Part shown: one piece after another, positions 1-8,675 of the stretch | Layout of the letters: each line of letters opens with the position of its first letter | Numbering within the stretch: position 1 is the first letter of the stretch | From: Myxococcus llanfairpwllgwyngyllgogerychwyrndrobwllllantysiliogogogochensis | GTDB lineage: Bacteria; Myxococcota; Myxococcia; Myxococcales; Myxococcaceae | Assembly: GCF_006636215.1 (NCBI RefSeq) | Contig: NZ_VIFM01000044.1 | Location: forward strand, 1 to 57,465 | Length of the DNA: 57,465 nt | Direction: 5' to 3' | Position numbers and translations under genes: made by a program | Notes under the pieces: generated by a model | Told to the model about the DNA's origin: nothing | Seen by the model: only the letters and a program-made list of their open reading frames with translations | Databases searched by the model: none

Positions 1-1
1 G

Positions 2-1864
2 GGTGGGGTGGGGGTGACGGTGATGGGCTGGTGCGTGCTCGTCCTGCTGCTGGCGTGGGACCGCGCCATCTCCCGGCCCGCGCTCTTCGACGACCTGCCC
101 GCCGTGCGTCCGCTCCTGGCCTGGCTGGTGGACCATGGCGCACCGTGGCATCCGCGCGCGGCGGCGGTGCTGCTCGCGCTGGTGCATGTCGCGGTGCTCC
201 TGGCCCGACTGGGGACGTGGAAGCGCCGGCTCCAGGTGGGCCTGGGACTGGTGGCCACCGTGGCGGTGCTGTTCGTCGCGGGGCGCGCGGGCGGTGGCGG
301 GACGACGGACGCCAGTCCTCCGCTGGTGGTGCTCATCGGCATCGATGCCTTCCGGCCGGACCGGCTGCGCACGCTGGGCGGAAACGGCGAGGTGGCGCCG
401 CACGTGGACCGGTTCGTGGAGGACGCCACGCTCTTCACGCGGGCGTATACGCCGGTGGCCCAGACGGAGCCCGCGTGGCGCTCGCTGCTCACCGCGCGCT
501 GGCCTCACGAGACGGGCGTGCGCTACGCGCTGACCTCCGAGTCGCGGATGAAGCTCCAGCCCACCTTCGCGGAGTCCTTCGCTCGGGCGGGGTGGCGCAC
601 GGTCTTCGCCACGGATTGCTCGCGCTTCCACGCGGAGGGGCCCGCTTCGGGTTTCGCCACCCGGTTGCAACCTCCACGGGGCGCGGTGAACTTCCTCCTG
701 GAGAAGCTGCGTTACCGCGCGCTGGGCGTCTTCGCGGACCATGCCGTCGGTGCCGCGTGGGTGCCGGAGTTCATCGACAACCGCGCGCTGGCGGGCATCC
801 ATGACCCCATGGGCTACGCCGGGCGGCTGACGTCCACGCTGCTCGACGAGGCGAGCCAGGGCCCCACGCTGTTCGCCTTCCACGCCACCGCCGCGCACTT
901 CCCGGGCGACCCCGTCCATCCCTTCTACCGGCGCTTCGTGTCGTCGTCCGAGCCCCTGGAGCGCCGGCTGCGCATGCACTTCGCTCCCGTGTCTCCCGGC
1001 GCGAAGGGCGGATGGAGTCGCGACGGGGCGGAGGCGCTCTACGACGAGCTCATCTCCCAGGCGGATGCGCAGGTGGGCATGCTGCTGGACGCGCTGCGCC
1101 GCTCGGGGCGGTATGACGACGCGCTCATCGTCCTCATGTCGGACCACGGCGAGAGCTTCCACGAGGACCGGCCGGACCTGGCGGGCGCGACGCCCGTGCA
1201 TGGCGCGCGGCTGTCCGAGCTGGAGAACCGCATCCTGCTCGCGGTGAAACCGCCGAAGGGACGCGCGGGTGCGCCCGCGACCTCGGAGGCGCTGGTGCGT
1301 CTGGTGGACGTGGGGCCCACGCTGCTGGCGTTGTCGAGCCTGCCCGCGCTCTCCGGTGTGGACGGCGTGTCCCTGGCGCCACTCTTGCGCGGTGAGTCGC
1401 TTTCGCCGTTGAACCTGTACGCGGAGACGGGCTTCACGCACGTCTCGCCCGAGGTGTTCGACAGGGGGCACTGGCCCGGCGCGCCTCGTGCGTTCGACGC
1501 GTACCGCATCCGCCCGGACGGCGTGGTGGAGCTGGGTGACGCGGCGCACGAAGCCGTGGTGTTGGAGAAGGACCGGGGCGCGTTCGACGGACAGCGCTGG
1601 TGGGTGGACCGACCGCAGGCGGATGGCACCCTGCTGCGCGTGTGCGAAGGGGACTGTGAAGGGCTGGACGCGCTGGCGCTGGAGTCGTGGCTGGACACGG
1701 TGCGAGGACGGACGCCGGAAGGGGACTCGCGTAAGGTGGCCGGCCATGTCGACGACTCCAGACGCCCCGTCTCTCCAGGAACAGTACGCCCCCCACAACA
1801 GCTGCTTCGGCTGCGGCCCGGCCAACACCCAGGGCCTGCGCATCCGCAGCCGCGTGGAGGGTGA
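2..1864 (+). CDS. Membrane sulfatase/alkaline-phosphatase-superfamily hydrolase or transferase, 5' partial
   Basis: The frame is open to the left edge, so the N-terminus is probably missing; GTG at 8 or ATG at 23 are possible internal starts. The visible protein begins with about three hydrophobic segments (residues 7-16, 53-67, 79-92, counting from GTG 8), then a sulfatase-type catalytic domain. Metal-site motifs are visible: IGIDAFRPD near residue 110, and SDHGESFHED further on. The nucleophile region reads AQTEPAWRSLLT, with Thr153 where sulfatases have formylglycine Cys/Ser, so a Thr-nucleophile phospho-transferase or phosphodiesterase acting on envelope lipids or glycans is as likely as a sulfatase. 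The last roughly 40 residues are an out-of-phase reading of the downstream thioesterase gene, an unusual 119-base overlap that may hide a frameshift. Confidence 0.75.
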   Translation, partial: GGVGVTVMGWCVLVLLLAWDRAISRPALFDDLPAVRPLLAWLVDHGAPWHPRAAAVLLALVHVAVLLARLGTWKRRLQVGLGLVATVAVLFVAGRAGGGGTTDASPPLVVLIGIDAFRPDRLRTLGGNGEVAPHVDRFVEDATLFTRAYTPVAQTEPAWRSLLTARWPHETGVRYALTSESRMKLQPTFAESFARAGWRTVFATDCSRFHAEGPASGFATRLQPPRGAVNFLLEKLRYRALGVFADHAVGAAWVPEFIDNRALAGIHDPMGYAGRLTSTLLDEASQGPTLFAFHATAAHFPGDPVHPFYRRFVSSSEPLERRLRMHFAPVSPGAKGGWSRDGAEALYDELISQADAQVGMLLDALRRSGRYDDALIVLMSDHGESFHEDRPDLAGATPVHGARLSELENRILLAVKPPKGRAGAPATSEALVRLVDVGPTLLALSSLPALSGVDGVSLAPLLRGESLSPLNLYAETGFTHVSPEVFDRGHWPGAPRAFDAYRIRPDGVVELGDAAHEAVVLEKDRGAFDGQRWWVDRPQADGTLLRVCEGDCEGLDALALESWLDTVRGRTPEGDSRKVAGHVDDSRRPVSPGTVRPPQQLLRLRPGQHPGPAHPQPRGG

Positions 1865-2222
1865 CCTCGTCGTCGCCGAGTGGACGCCGTCCGAGCACCA
1901 CCAGGCCTTTCCGGGCGTGCTCAACGGCGGAATCATCGGCGCGCTGCTGGACTGTCACTGCAACTGGACGGCGGCGTACCACCTGATGAAGGCGCAGGGC
2001 GCGTCCTCTCCGCCGTGTACCGTGACGGCCGACTACTCCATCACCCTCAAGCGCCCCACGCCCATGTCCGGGCTGGTGCGGCTGGAGGCGAAGCCGGTGG
2101 AGCTCAAGGGCGACCGCGCGGTGATTGAAGGCACGCTCACCGCGGGCGGCAAGGTGACGGCGCTGTGCCGGGGCACCTTCGTCGCGGTGAAGGAAGGCCA
2201 CCCCGCGTACCACCGCTGGTGA
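1746..2222 (+). CDS. PaaI-type hot-dog fold thioesterase
   Basis: A 158-residue protein of the hot-dog thioesterase superfamily, the usual length for single-domain PaaI-like acyl-CoA thioesterases. The N-terminal CFGCGPANTQGL segment and the LNGGIIGALLDCH segment (about residues 58-70) match the N-terminal Cys motif and the HGG-like active-site helix of this family, with NGG replacing HGG. Substrate is unknown; hydrolysis of a small acyl-CoA is an inference from family. The start at ATG 1746 was chosen because it gives the family-typical N-terminus; the longer in-frame extension upstream is a shadow of the sulfatase gene. It converges on nuoB across a strong hairpin. Confidence 0.85.
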   Translation: MSTTPDAPSLQEQYAPHNSCFGCGPANTQGLRIRSRVEGDLVVAEWTPSEHHQAFPGVLNGGIIGALLDCHCNWTAAYHLMKAQGASSPPCTVTADYSITLKRPTPMSGLVRLEAKPVELKGDRAVIEGTLTAGGKVTALCRGTFVAVKEGHPAYHRW

Positions 2223-2236
2223 GGGCGGAAACACCA

Positions 2237-2281
2237 GGGGCCCCGACGCCACCCCTCTGGAGGGGAGGCACGCGGGGCCCC
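2237..2281. terminator. Bidirectional hairpin between converging genes
   Basis: A perfect 9-base stem (2237-2245 with 2273-2281, GGGGCCCCG) encloses a second 6-base stem (2252-2257 with 2260-2265). It lies between the thioesterase stop (2222) and the nuoB stop (2306), where a terminator serving both strands is expected. There is no clear T-run, so intrinsic termination is inferred. Confidence 0.6.
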
Positions 2282-2305
2282 GGGAGCAAGACGAAGGCTT
2301 TGGGA

Positions 2306-2869
2306 CTACTTGCCCATGGAGATGAGCAGGTCGTGCCGGGCGGCCGTCTGGTTGGGCTGCTCGCGGTCCGCGATGCGGTGGACCTGGTTGGCGATCTTGT
2401 CCTGGAGGAGCATGAGCCCGTCCAGCACCTGCTCCGGACGGGGCGGGCAGCCGGGGATGTAGACGTCCACCGGGAGGATGCGGTCGATGCCCTGGAGCAC
2501 CGCGTAGTTGTCGTAGAAGCCGCCCGAGGACGCGCACACGCCGAAGGACACGACCCACTTGGGCTCCGTCATCTGCTCGTACACGCGCTTGAGGATGGGG
2601 GCCTGCTTCAGGTTGATGGTGCCCACCACCATCAGGAGGTCCGCCTGACGCGGCGAGAAGCGGGGGAACTCGGCGCCGAAGCGCGCGATGTCGTGACGGC
2701 TGGCCGCCACGGACATGTACTCCATGCCGCAGCAGGCAGTGGCGTACGGGTAGGTGAACAGCGAGTACTTGCGGGCCCAACCCAGGCCCTTGGAGACCAT
2801 GCGCTGGAAGAAGCCCATGGCTTCGTCGCGGCGGGTCGTCAGCACTGGAGCGATGTCTGAATCAGCCAT
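2306..2869 (-). CDS. nuoB: NADH-quinone oxidoreductase subunit B
   Basis: A 187-residue peripheral-arm subunit of respiratory complex I that carries iron-sulfur cluster N2, which passes electrons to quinone. All four expected cysteines are visible: the adjacent pair Cys46-Cys47 (ATACCGMEY), Cys112 (GVCASSGG) and Cys141 (PGCPPRPE). The gene follows nuoA with a 6-base gap, so the two are co-transcribed. No nuoC follows: the pair ends in a hairpin and an opposing gene, so other subunits must be encoded elsewhere. The extended N-terminal 20 residues and Gln/Ala-rich C-terminus are ordinary variation. Confidence 0.97.
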   Translation of the reverse strand: MADSDIAPVLTTRRDEAMGFFQRMVSKGLGWARKYSLFTYPYATACCGMEYMSVAASRHDIARFGAEFPRFSPRQADLLMVVGTINLKQAPILKRVYEQMTEPKWVVSFGVCASSGGFYDNYAVLQGIDRILPVDVYIPGCPPRPEQVLDGLMLLQDKIANQVHRIADREQPNQTAARHDLLISMGK

Positions 2870-2875
2870 GATGTC

Positions 2876-3247
2876 TCAGCTCTCCCAATCCAGGGCGCCC
2901 TTTTTCCAGACGTAGATGAGGCCCACCACCAGGGTCACCGCGAAGACCAGCATCTCCACGTACCCGAACCAACCGAGCGCCTGGAAGTTCACCGCCCACG
3001 GGTACATGAACACGGCTTCCACGTCGAACACGATGAACAACAACGCGACGACGTAGAACTTCACGGCGAAGCGCTGGCGTGCCGGGCCGCTCGACTCGGA
3101 GCCGGCCTCGAACGGTGTGGACTTGATGGCGCTCGGGCGACTGGGGCCCAGCAGCGAGGTGATGAAAGGAATCGCGACGCCCATGATGCCGGCCAGCAGC
3201 AGCACCACCGCCAGGGGCAGGTAGGGCGAGAGGGGAGAGGGAGTCAT
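2876..3247 (-). CDS. nuoA: NADH-quinone oxidoreductase subunit A
   Basis: A 123-residue membrane subunit of complex I with three hydrophobic segments (about residues 9-31, 65-87, 92-113), as in all NuoA proteins. The family signatures are visible: KSTPFEAGSESSG in the first loop and FYVVALLFIVFDVEAVFMYPWA in the second membrane segment. It sits at the membrane/matrix-arm junction next to NuoB. It is the first gene of a two-gene operon and is divergent from the chemoreceptor gene at 3495. Confidence 0.97.
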   Translation of the reverse strand: MTPSPLSPYLPLAVVLLLAGIMGVAIPFITSLLGPSRPSAIKSTPFEAGSESSGPARQRFAVKFYVVALLFIVFDVEAVFMYPWAVNFQALGWFGYVEMLVFAVTLVVGLIYVWKKGALDWES

Positions 3248-3257
3248 CGCGCGCGGA

Positions 3258-3286
3258 ACCTAATGACACCGGCCTTGCCATGTCAA
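3258..3286 (-). promoter_or_regulatory. Possible nuoAB promoter
   Basis: On the minus strand a perfect TTGACA (3281-3286) is followed after 17 bases by TTAGGT (3258-3263). The -10 match is poor, and the predicted start would leave only a few bases before the nuoA ATG at 3247, so transcription would be almost leaderless. Read by eye only. Confidence 0.3.
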
Positions 3287-3494
3287 AGGGAAAGTCCCCC
3301 TGCTCGGTGCCGCAACCCCTTGAGATAACGATGAAAAGCAGGGCTTGTCGACTCCGGCGGCGAGCAGGGGGCCTGGGACGGTTCCCCGCATGCCCCGTGA
3401 GCAGCGGGCTCGTTTGACGCTTCTGGGGACGCACGCCTACCGTCGGGCGGCGCCGGCGGCCGGCGATCAGCGCGTCACTTGGGAGACGACAGGC

Positions 3495-5060
3495 ATGTGG
3501 GGGCGGCTCGGCTTGCGGATGCAGGTGGCCATCGCGGTGCTCGTGCCCTGTCTCACGGTCATCGGCCTGTGCATCTGGAACTTCTCCGCCCGGCAGCGCG
3601 AGGTCTCCCTGGAGCTGCTCCAGAAGCGGGCCCGGGTCCTCGCCACGCTCGTGGCCAACCACCCGGCGACGCGGGAGTGGGACGGCACGGAGGCTTCCAA
3701 GGAGCGCCTGGACACCGTGCTGGCCCAGTTGGAGGCCCGTGACGTCAACGGTGAGGGTGGCTTCACGGTGAACTATCAGGGGCTGCTCGGGCCGGACGGC
3801 CGCCCCGTGTACGAGTCCGCGACGCGACTGCCCGAGCATGCGCGCGGCCGGACGGCGGTGACTCGGGACGGTTGTGTGACGTCGCTTCTGGCGCTGCGCG
3901 AGGTGTCGGTGCGCTGCGCGAGCGGCGAGCGGACGTATGTCGTGGGCCTGGGCCTGGACGAAGCGGCGGCCTCCGTCACCGAACTGAAGGGCTCCGTGGT
4001 GGCGGGGCTGGTGGGCGCGCTGGTGCTGGGGCTGCTGCTCGCGGCGCTCATCGGGCGGACCATCGTCGAGCCCGTGTCCCAGGTGACGGACGTGGTGCGG
4101 GACGTGGCCCGTGGAGACGTGTCGCGCGTGGAATTGGACGTGCCGGCCACGGGCGAGGTGCGGTTGATGGCGCAGTCCTTCAACCAGATGCTCGGCACGC
4201 TGCGAATCACGGTGCTGGAGCTGGTGTCGCGCACGGAGCAGTTGTCCGGAGCATCACGCGGACTGCTGGGCGCCTCCGCGGACCAGGAGCACGTCATCAG
4301 TCAGCAGGCGGCGTACGCGCAGCAGATCGCCGCGACGTTCGAGGAGCTGAGCCGCACGGCGGAGCAGATCTCCAGCTCCACCGAAGTCGTGGAGTCGAGC
4401 GCCCGGCGCACGCACGAGGCCGTGGCCGAGGCGATGGCGGTGGTGGCGCAGGTGGTCGCGGGCATCAACGACATCCGCACCGAGTCCAAGGGCGTGGCGG
4501 ACGCGATTGTCGGCCTCAACCAGGACCTGCAGCAGGTGTCCAAGATTGCCCACGTCATCAATCAGGTGGCGGAGCGCTCGGACCTGCTGGCGTTGAACGC
4601 GGCGCTGGAGGGCACCAAGGCGGGCGAGGTGGGGCGGGGCTTCTCGCTGGTGGCGGCGGAGATGCGCAAGCTGGCGGAGAACGTGTCGGCCTCCGCGCGG
4701 GACATCGGCCGCATCGTCGAGAAGGTGCAGGACTCCGGCGAGGAGGCCGCGTCCAAGGCGCGCGTGGGCATGGCCACCAGCGACCGGGGCGTCGAGGTGG
4801 CGGAGCAGGCTTCCTCGGTGTTCCAGCGAATCGTGGAGTTGGCGCGCGGCACCAGCGAGGCCGCTCGGCAGATCACCATCGCCACGCGGCAGCAGCGTCA
4901 GTCCAGCGAGCAGGCGGTGCAGGGCGCTCGCAACGTGGCGGAGCTGGTGAAGCAGGGCGTGGACGCCACGGGCCGCACCACGCGCATCGCCCAGGACCTC
5001 CAGGCGGTGGCCGAGGGGCTCACCGCCGTCACCAGTCGCTTCAAGACGACGCGGAGCTGA
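3495..5060 (+). CDS. Methyl-accepting chemotaxis protein
   Basis: A 521-residue transmembrane chemoreceptor. Order: first membrane segment (about residues 9-27), periplasmic sensor of roughly 140 residues without a recognised fold, second membrane segment (about 173-192, Ala/Leu/Gly-rich), HAMP linker (IVEPVSQVTDVVRDVARGD), then a long coiled-coil signalling domain. The hairpin-tip region reads VAERSDLLALNAALEGTKAGE followed by GRGFSLVAAEMRKLA, close to the consensus that binds CheA/CheW, with EGTKAGE in place of the common EAARAGE. ATG 3495 was chosen because it directly precedes the first membrane helix and has a GGAGAC-type ribosome site; an in-frame extension to 3345 lacks plausibility. 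No che genes lie nearby, so it is an orphan receptor. Confidence 0.93.
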   Translation: MWGRLGLRMQVAIAVLVPCLTVIGLCIWNFSARQREVSLELLQKRARVLATLVANHPATREWDGTEASKERLDTVLAQLEARDVNGEGGFTVNYQGLLGPDGRPVYESATRLPEHARGRTAVTRDGCVTSLLALREVSVRCASGERTYVVGLGLDEAAASVTELKGSVVAGLVGALVLGLLLAALIGRTIVEPVSQVTDVVRDVARGDVSRVELDVPATGEVRLMAQSFNQMLGTLRITVLELVSRTEQLSGASRGLLGASADQEHVISQQAAYAQQIAATFEELSRTAEQISSSTEVVESSARRTHEAVAEAMAVVAQVVAGINDIRTESKGVADAIVGLNQDLQQVSKIAHVINQVAERSDLLALNAALEGTKAGEVGRGFSLVAAEMRKLAENVSASARDIGRIVEKVQDSGEEAASKARVGMATSDRGVEVAEQASSVFQRIVELARGTSEAARQITIATRQQRQSSEQAVQGARNVAELVKQGVDATGRTTRIAQDLQAVAEGLTAVTSRFKTTRS

Positions 5061-5069
5061 GAGAGACGC

Positions 5070-5297
5070 CTACTCGTCGCGCGTCCAGCGGACCTGGAGC
5101 TCCAACTCGTCCACGTCGCCTTCGCGCTCGTGCTCGATGCTGAAGTGCGCATGGGCGGGGACGTGCAGGCGCTCGCCGGCCACCTGGATGCTGAACCCCT
5201 TGCCGCTCTCCACCGCGTCCGCGAGGCGTCGCAGCTTCGCGACGAACTGTGCGCGGGGATAGACCTTCTCGATGTCACGCTTCGGTCGCTTCGCCAT
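5070..5297 (-). CDS. Amphi-Trp domain protein
   Basis: A 75-residue protein resembling the small amphi-Trp domain family, named for an amphipathic pattern ending in a Trp-containing strand. A helix (RAQFVAKLRRLADAVESGK) is followed by two strands (FSIQVAGERLHVP and HFSIEHEREGD) and a final LELQVRW strand. Molecular function of the family is unknown. ATG 5297 is preferred; an in-frame ATG 42 bases upstream would add MKFDGFARRWQDEA. The gene converges on the chemoreceptor with only 9 bases between the stop codons. Confidence 0.7.
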   Translation of the reverse strand: MAKRPKRDIEKVYPRAQFVAKLRRLADAVESGKGFSIQVAGERLHVPAHAHFSIEHEREGDVDELELQVRWTRDE

Positions 5298-5353
5298 CGC
5301 TTCATCCTGCCAGCGACGTGCAAACCCGTCGAACTTCATTACTGTGCGCGCCC

Positions 5354-6760
5354 ATGGGCTCGCTCGAACTGTCCCCCGCGCATTTCCGGCGTCTGGCTGA
5401 CCGCGTCTCCACCCTGGCCGAGGAGTGGCTCGAAGGGCTCGACTCACGCCCCATCGCGCCCTCAATCAATGGCGCCGCATCGGAGGCGATGTTCTCCGAA
5501 GGGCTCCCCGAGCAGGGCCTCGGAGACGCCGCGCTGGATGCGCTGCGGCCCTTCATGGAGGGCTCGCGCGCGGGCAACGCGCGGTTCCTCGCCTACGTGT
5601 TCGGCTCGGGCGAGCCGGTGGGTGTGCTCGGCGACTACGTGGCCAGCGTGGTGAATCAGAACGTCACCGCGTGGCGCTCGGCGCCCACGGTGGTGAGCCT
5701 GGAGCGCTCGGTGATTCGGAGCCTCGCGAGCGCGGTGGGCTGCGAGGGCTTCACCGGGAGCTTCGCGGGGGGAGGCTCCTCCGCCAACCTCATGGCCCTG
5801 GCCATGGCGCGTGAGTCGCTCGCTCCCGCCAATGAGGACGGCGCCCCGTCCGGCGTGGTGTACGCGTCGGCTGAAGTTCACATGTCCATTCCCAAGGCCG
5901 TCGCGCTCCTGGGCCTGGGGCGCAAGAACCTGCGGCTGATTCCCACGGATGCGCAGTGGCGGATGCGTCCGGACGCACTGGCTCGCGCGATAGCGGAGGA
6001 CAAGGCCGCGGGCCTACGTCCCCTGGCCGTGGTGGCGACGGCGGGCACGGTGAACACCGGCGCGGTGGACCCCCTGACGGCGGTGGCGGCGCTGGCGCGC
6101 GAGCACGGCCTGTGGATGCACGTGGATGGCGCCTACGGCGCGCTCGCGGCCATGGCCTTCCCGGAGCGCTTCGAGGGACTGGGCCTGGCGGACTCCCTGT
6201 CCATGGATGCGCACAAGTGGCTCTATCAGCCAGCGGACTGCGGCGTGCTGCTGTTCCGCGACGCGAAGGCCGCGCGGCGGGCCTTCTCCTTCACGGGGGA
6301 CTATGCGCGCGCCCTGAACGCGGACCCGGTGGAGGGCTTCGCGTTCTTCGACGAGTCGATGGAGCTGTCACGTCGCGCTCGAGCCCTGAAGGTGTGGCTC
6401 TCCGTCCGCTTCCATGGGCTCGCCGCGTTCCGCGAGGCCATCCGCCGCGACGTGCGGAACGCGGAGCGCCTGGAGGCGCTCGTCCGGGAGACGGCGGGAC
6501 TGGAGCTGCGCTCCCCGGCGACGCTGAGCGCGGTGTGCTTCCGCTACACGGGCGGACTTCCGGACGCGGGGCTCGACGACTTCAACACGCGACTGCTGGC
6601 GCGAATCAACCGGCGGGGCCGTGTCTATCTCTCCAACGCGACGCTGGAGGGGCGCTTCTTCCTGCGTGCCTGCTTCGTGAACCACCGCACCACGCCCGAG
6701 GACGTGGCGACGGTGGTTCACGAGGTGCTCGCGGCGGCGGAGGAGCTCAGGGCCTCGTAG
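5354..6760 (+). CDS. PLP-dependent group II decarboxylase / aminotransferase family protein
   Basis: A 468-residue fold-type I PLP enzyme of the aromatic-amino-acid/glutamate decarboxylase group. Visible active-site features: GGGSSANLMAL (residues 139-149, phosphate contact), His176 in AEVHMSIPKA (ring stacking), Asp258 in HVDGAYG (pyridine nitrogen) and Lys288 in DAHKWLYQP (Schiff base). Length and motif order fit L-amino-acid decarboxylases; the substrate cannot be read from sequence. ATG 5354 is used because the ORF upstream overlaps the opposing amphi-Trp gene and lacks family similarity. It ends in a hairpin shared with the converging sulfatase. Confidence 0.9.
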   Translation: MGSLELSPAHFRRLADRVSTLAEEWLEGLDSRPIAPSINGAASEAMFSEGLPEQGLGDAALDALRPFMEGSRAGNARFLAYVFGSGEPVGVLGDYVASVVNQNVTAWRSAPTVVSLERSVIRSLASAVGCEGFTGSFAGGGSSANLMALAMARESLAPANEDGAPSGVVYASAEVHMSIPKAVALLGLGRKNLRLIPTDAQWRMRPDALARAIAEDKAAGLRPLAVVATAGTVNTGAVDPLTAVAALAREHGLWMHVDGAYGALAAMAFPERFEGLGLADSLSMDAHKWLYQPADCGVLLFRDAKAARRAFSFTGDYARALNADPVEGFAFFDESMELSRRARALKVWLSVRFHGLAAFREAIRRDVRNAERLEALVRETAGLELRSPATLSAVCFRYTGGLPDAGLDDFNTRLLARINRRGRVYLSNATLEGRFFLRACFVNHRTTPEDVATVVHEVLAAAEELRAS

Positions 6761-6778
6761 TCACGTCACGAGGCCCTG
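6748..6778. terminator. Hairpin terminator between converging genes
   Basis: A perfect 11-base stem (CAGGGCCTCGT at 6748-6758 with ACGAGGCCCTG at 6768-6778) with a 9-base loop overlaps the stop codon of the PLP decarboxylase and precedes the stop of the converging sulfatase at 6788. It would act on both strands. Confidence 0.65.
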
Positions 6779-6787
6779 GGCGCGGGC

Positions 6788-8464
6788 TCAGGCGTGACTC
6801 TGCTGGAAGCGGTGGAGGGCCTCCTCCACCTCGTTGGCGAGCGCCATCACCTGGTCGCCGACCTCCGACTTCCCGTCGCGCTGAGCCTCCTTCATCTTCT
6901 CCTTCACCTTGTCCTTGAGGGGGCCGATGCTCAGGCTGCCCGGGGCCTGACTGGGCACGTAGTCGATGAGGCTCTCCGCGAACTTCTTCACCAGCGCCTG
7001 GGCCGGGACGAAGAGGAACATGCGCTGGCCGTACCATTGCGTGTACAGGCCGGAGAAGAGCGCCTCCTCGAACGGGTCCGAGCGCAGGTTGAGGATGTAG
7101 GGCCAGGAGGGGTTGAAGCGCTTGCCGCTGAACCACATGTCCGGGCCCCGGCCATCCTGGTAGCTGAAGATGACCTTCCAGTCGTCGTAGCGCACCGCCG
7201 CGATGTTGCCGCTGTCGAGCACGTAGATGAACTCGTGTCGCTGACCCGGCTCCTTGCCCGCGAGCAGCCCGCGCTGGTCATACCCATCCAGGTGCACGCG
7301 GAACTTCTTCTTCCCCACCGTGTGGCCCTGCTTGCACTTGTCCACGATGTCCTCGGGACCGCCCGCCGCCGCCACGAAGGTCGGCATCCAGTCCTCGTGC
7401 GCGAAGATGTCGTTGATGACGGTGCCCGCCTCGATGACCCCGGGCCACCTCACGACGCAGGGGACACGCACGCCGCCCTCCCACGTGGAGCCCTTCTCGC
7501 CCCGGAAGGGCGAGTTGCCGCCGTCGGGCCAGCCCATCTTCTCGACGCCGTTGTCGGTGGAGAACACGACGATGGTGTTGTCCGCGATGCCCAGGTCATC
7601 CAGCTTCTTCAGCAGCATGCCCACGTGGTCATCCAGCTCCGTCATCGCATCCGCGTACAGGCCCTTGCCCGTCTTGTTGCGGTACTTCTCCTGCAAGAAC
7701 GTCCACACGTGGGTGCGCGTGCTGTTGTGCCAGAGGAAGAAGGGCTTGTCGTCCTTCGCCGCGCGCTCCATGAATGACAGGGAGGACTTGAGGAACTCCT
7801 CGTCCACCGTCTCCATGCGCTTCGTCGTGAGCGGCCCGGTGTCGACAATCTTCTGCCGGCCCACGCGGCCCCAGCGTGGATCCTCCGTCGGGTCATCGCG
7901 GTCCGTGGACCAGCAGTGGAGCACCCCTCGCGGACCGAAGCGCTCCTTGAACGCCGGGTCCTTCGGGTAGTCGGGGCACTCGGGCTCGTTCTCCGCGTTG
8001 AGGTGGTAGAGGTTGCCGTGGAACTCGTCGAAGCCGTGCACCGTGGGCAGGTAGCGGTTCGAGTCGCCCAGGTGGTTCTTGCCGAACTGCCCGCACACGT
8101 AGCCCTGGGGCTTGAGCAGCTCCGCGATGGTGGGGTCCGAGTCCTGGAGGCCGTAGGCGGCGCCTGGCATGCCGATGGTCGTGAGCCCCGTGCGCAGCGG
8201 GTTCATGCCGGTGATGAAGGCGGCGCGGCCCGCGGTGCAGCTCTGCTGGCCGTAGCAGTCCGTCATCATCGCGCCCTCCTTCGCGATGCGGTCGATGTTG
8301 GGCGTCCGGTAGCCCATCATTCCCTGGTTGTAGGCGCTGACGTTCCACAGGCCGATGTCGTCACCCCAGATGACCAGGATGTTCGGCTTCTTCCCCGGCT
8401 GCTTGCTGTCGTGGCCGTTGCCGTTGCCGTTGCCCTTGTTCTTGGATTTTCCGATGAACGCCAT
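6788..8464 (-). CDS. Arylsulfatase-type sulfatase
   Basis: A 558-residue sulfatase. The conserved metal-binding start NILVIWGDDIG (residues 28-38) and the formylglycine site Cys76-Thr-Ala-Gly-Arg80 are present; this is the C-x-A-x-R variant of the usual C-x-P-x-R. STDNG (metal ligands) and HNSTRTH are also visible. No signal peptide precedes the domain: the N-terminus is instead a Lys/Gly/Asn-rich stretch with GNGNGNG, so the enzyme is probably cytoplasmic unless exported by an unusual route. ATG 8464 has a GGAG-like site (GGGGGCGGAGCGA); the longer frame to 8734 runs back into the divergent gene. Natural substrate is unknown. Confidence 0.88.
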   Translation of the reverse strand: MAFIGKSKNKGNGNGNGHDSKQPGKKPNILVIWGDDIGLWNVSAYNQGMMGYRTPNIDRIAKEGAMMTDCYGQQSCTAGRAAFITGMNPLRTGLTTIGMPGAAYGLQDSDPTIAELLKPQGYVCGQFGKNHLGDSNRYLPTVHGFDEFHGNLYHLNAENEPECPDYPKDPAFKERFGPRGVLHCWSTDRDDPTEDPRWGRVGRQKIVDTGPLTTKRMETVDEEFLKSSLSFMERAAKDDKPFFLWHNSTRTHVWTFLQEKYRNKTGKGLYADAMTELDDHVGMLLKKLDDLGIADNTIVVFSTDNGVEKMGWPDGGNSPFRGEKGSTWEGGVRVPCVVRWPGVIEAGTVINDIFAHEDWMPTFVAAAGGPEDIVDKCKQGHTVGKKKFRVHLDGYDQRGLLAGKEPGQRHEFIYVLDSGNIAAVRYDDWKVIFSYQDGRGPDMWFSGKRFNPSWPYILNLRSDPFEEALFSGLYTQWYGQRMFLFVPAQALVKKFAESLIDYVPSQAPGSLSIGPLKDKVKEKMKEAQRDGKSEVGDQVMALANEVEEALHRFQQSHA

Positions 8465-8675
8465 TCGCTCCGCCCCCGCTGTCCCGCCGTCGGTGAAATC
8501 CGTCCGGCCGACAGGCAAGGTGAGGCGGGGTGGTGTGAGAGGCGACTTGCCCTGCGGGGCAGTGGTCGGCCGGCTCCGTTCCCGAGCCCGTGCGTCCAGG
8601 CGAGCGTCGCCCCGCCCCAATGACTCACACCCGCGGCCGTTGCGCCTCCCTCTTTCGAGAAACGAGGGGGGACCC

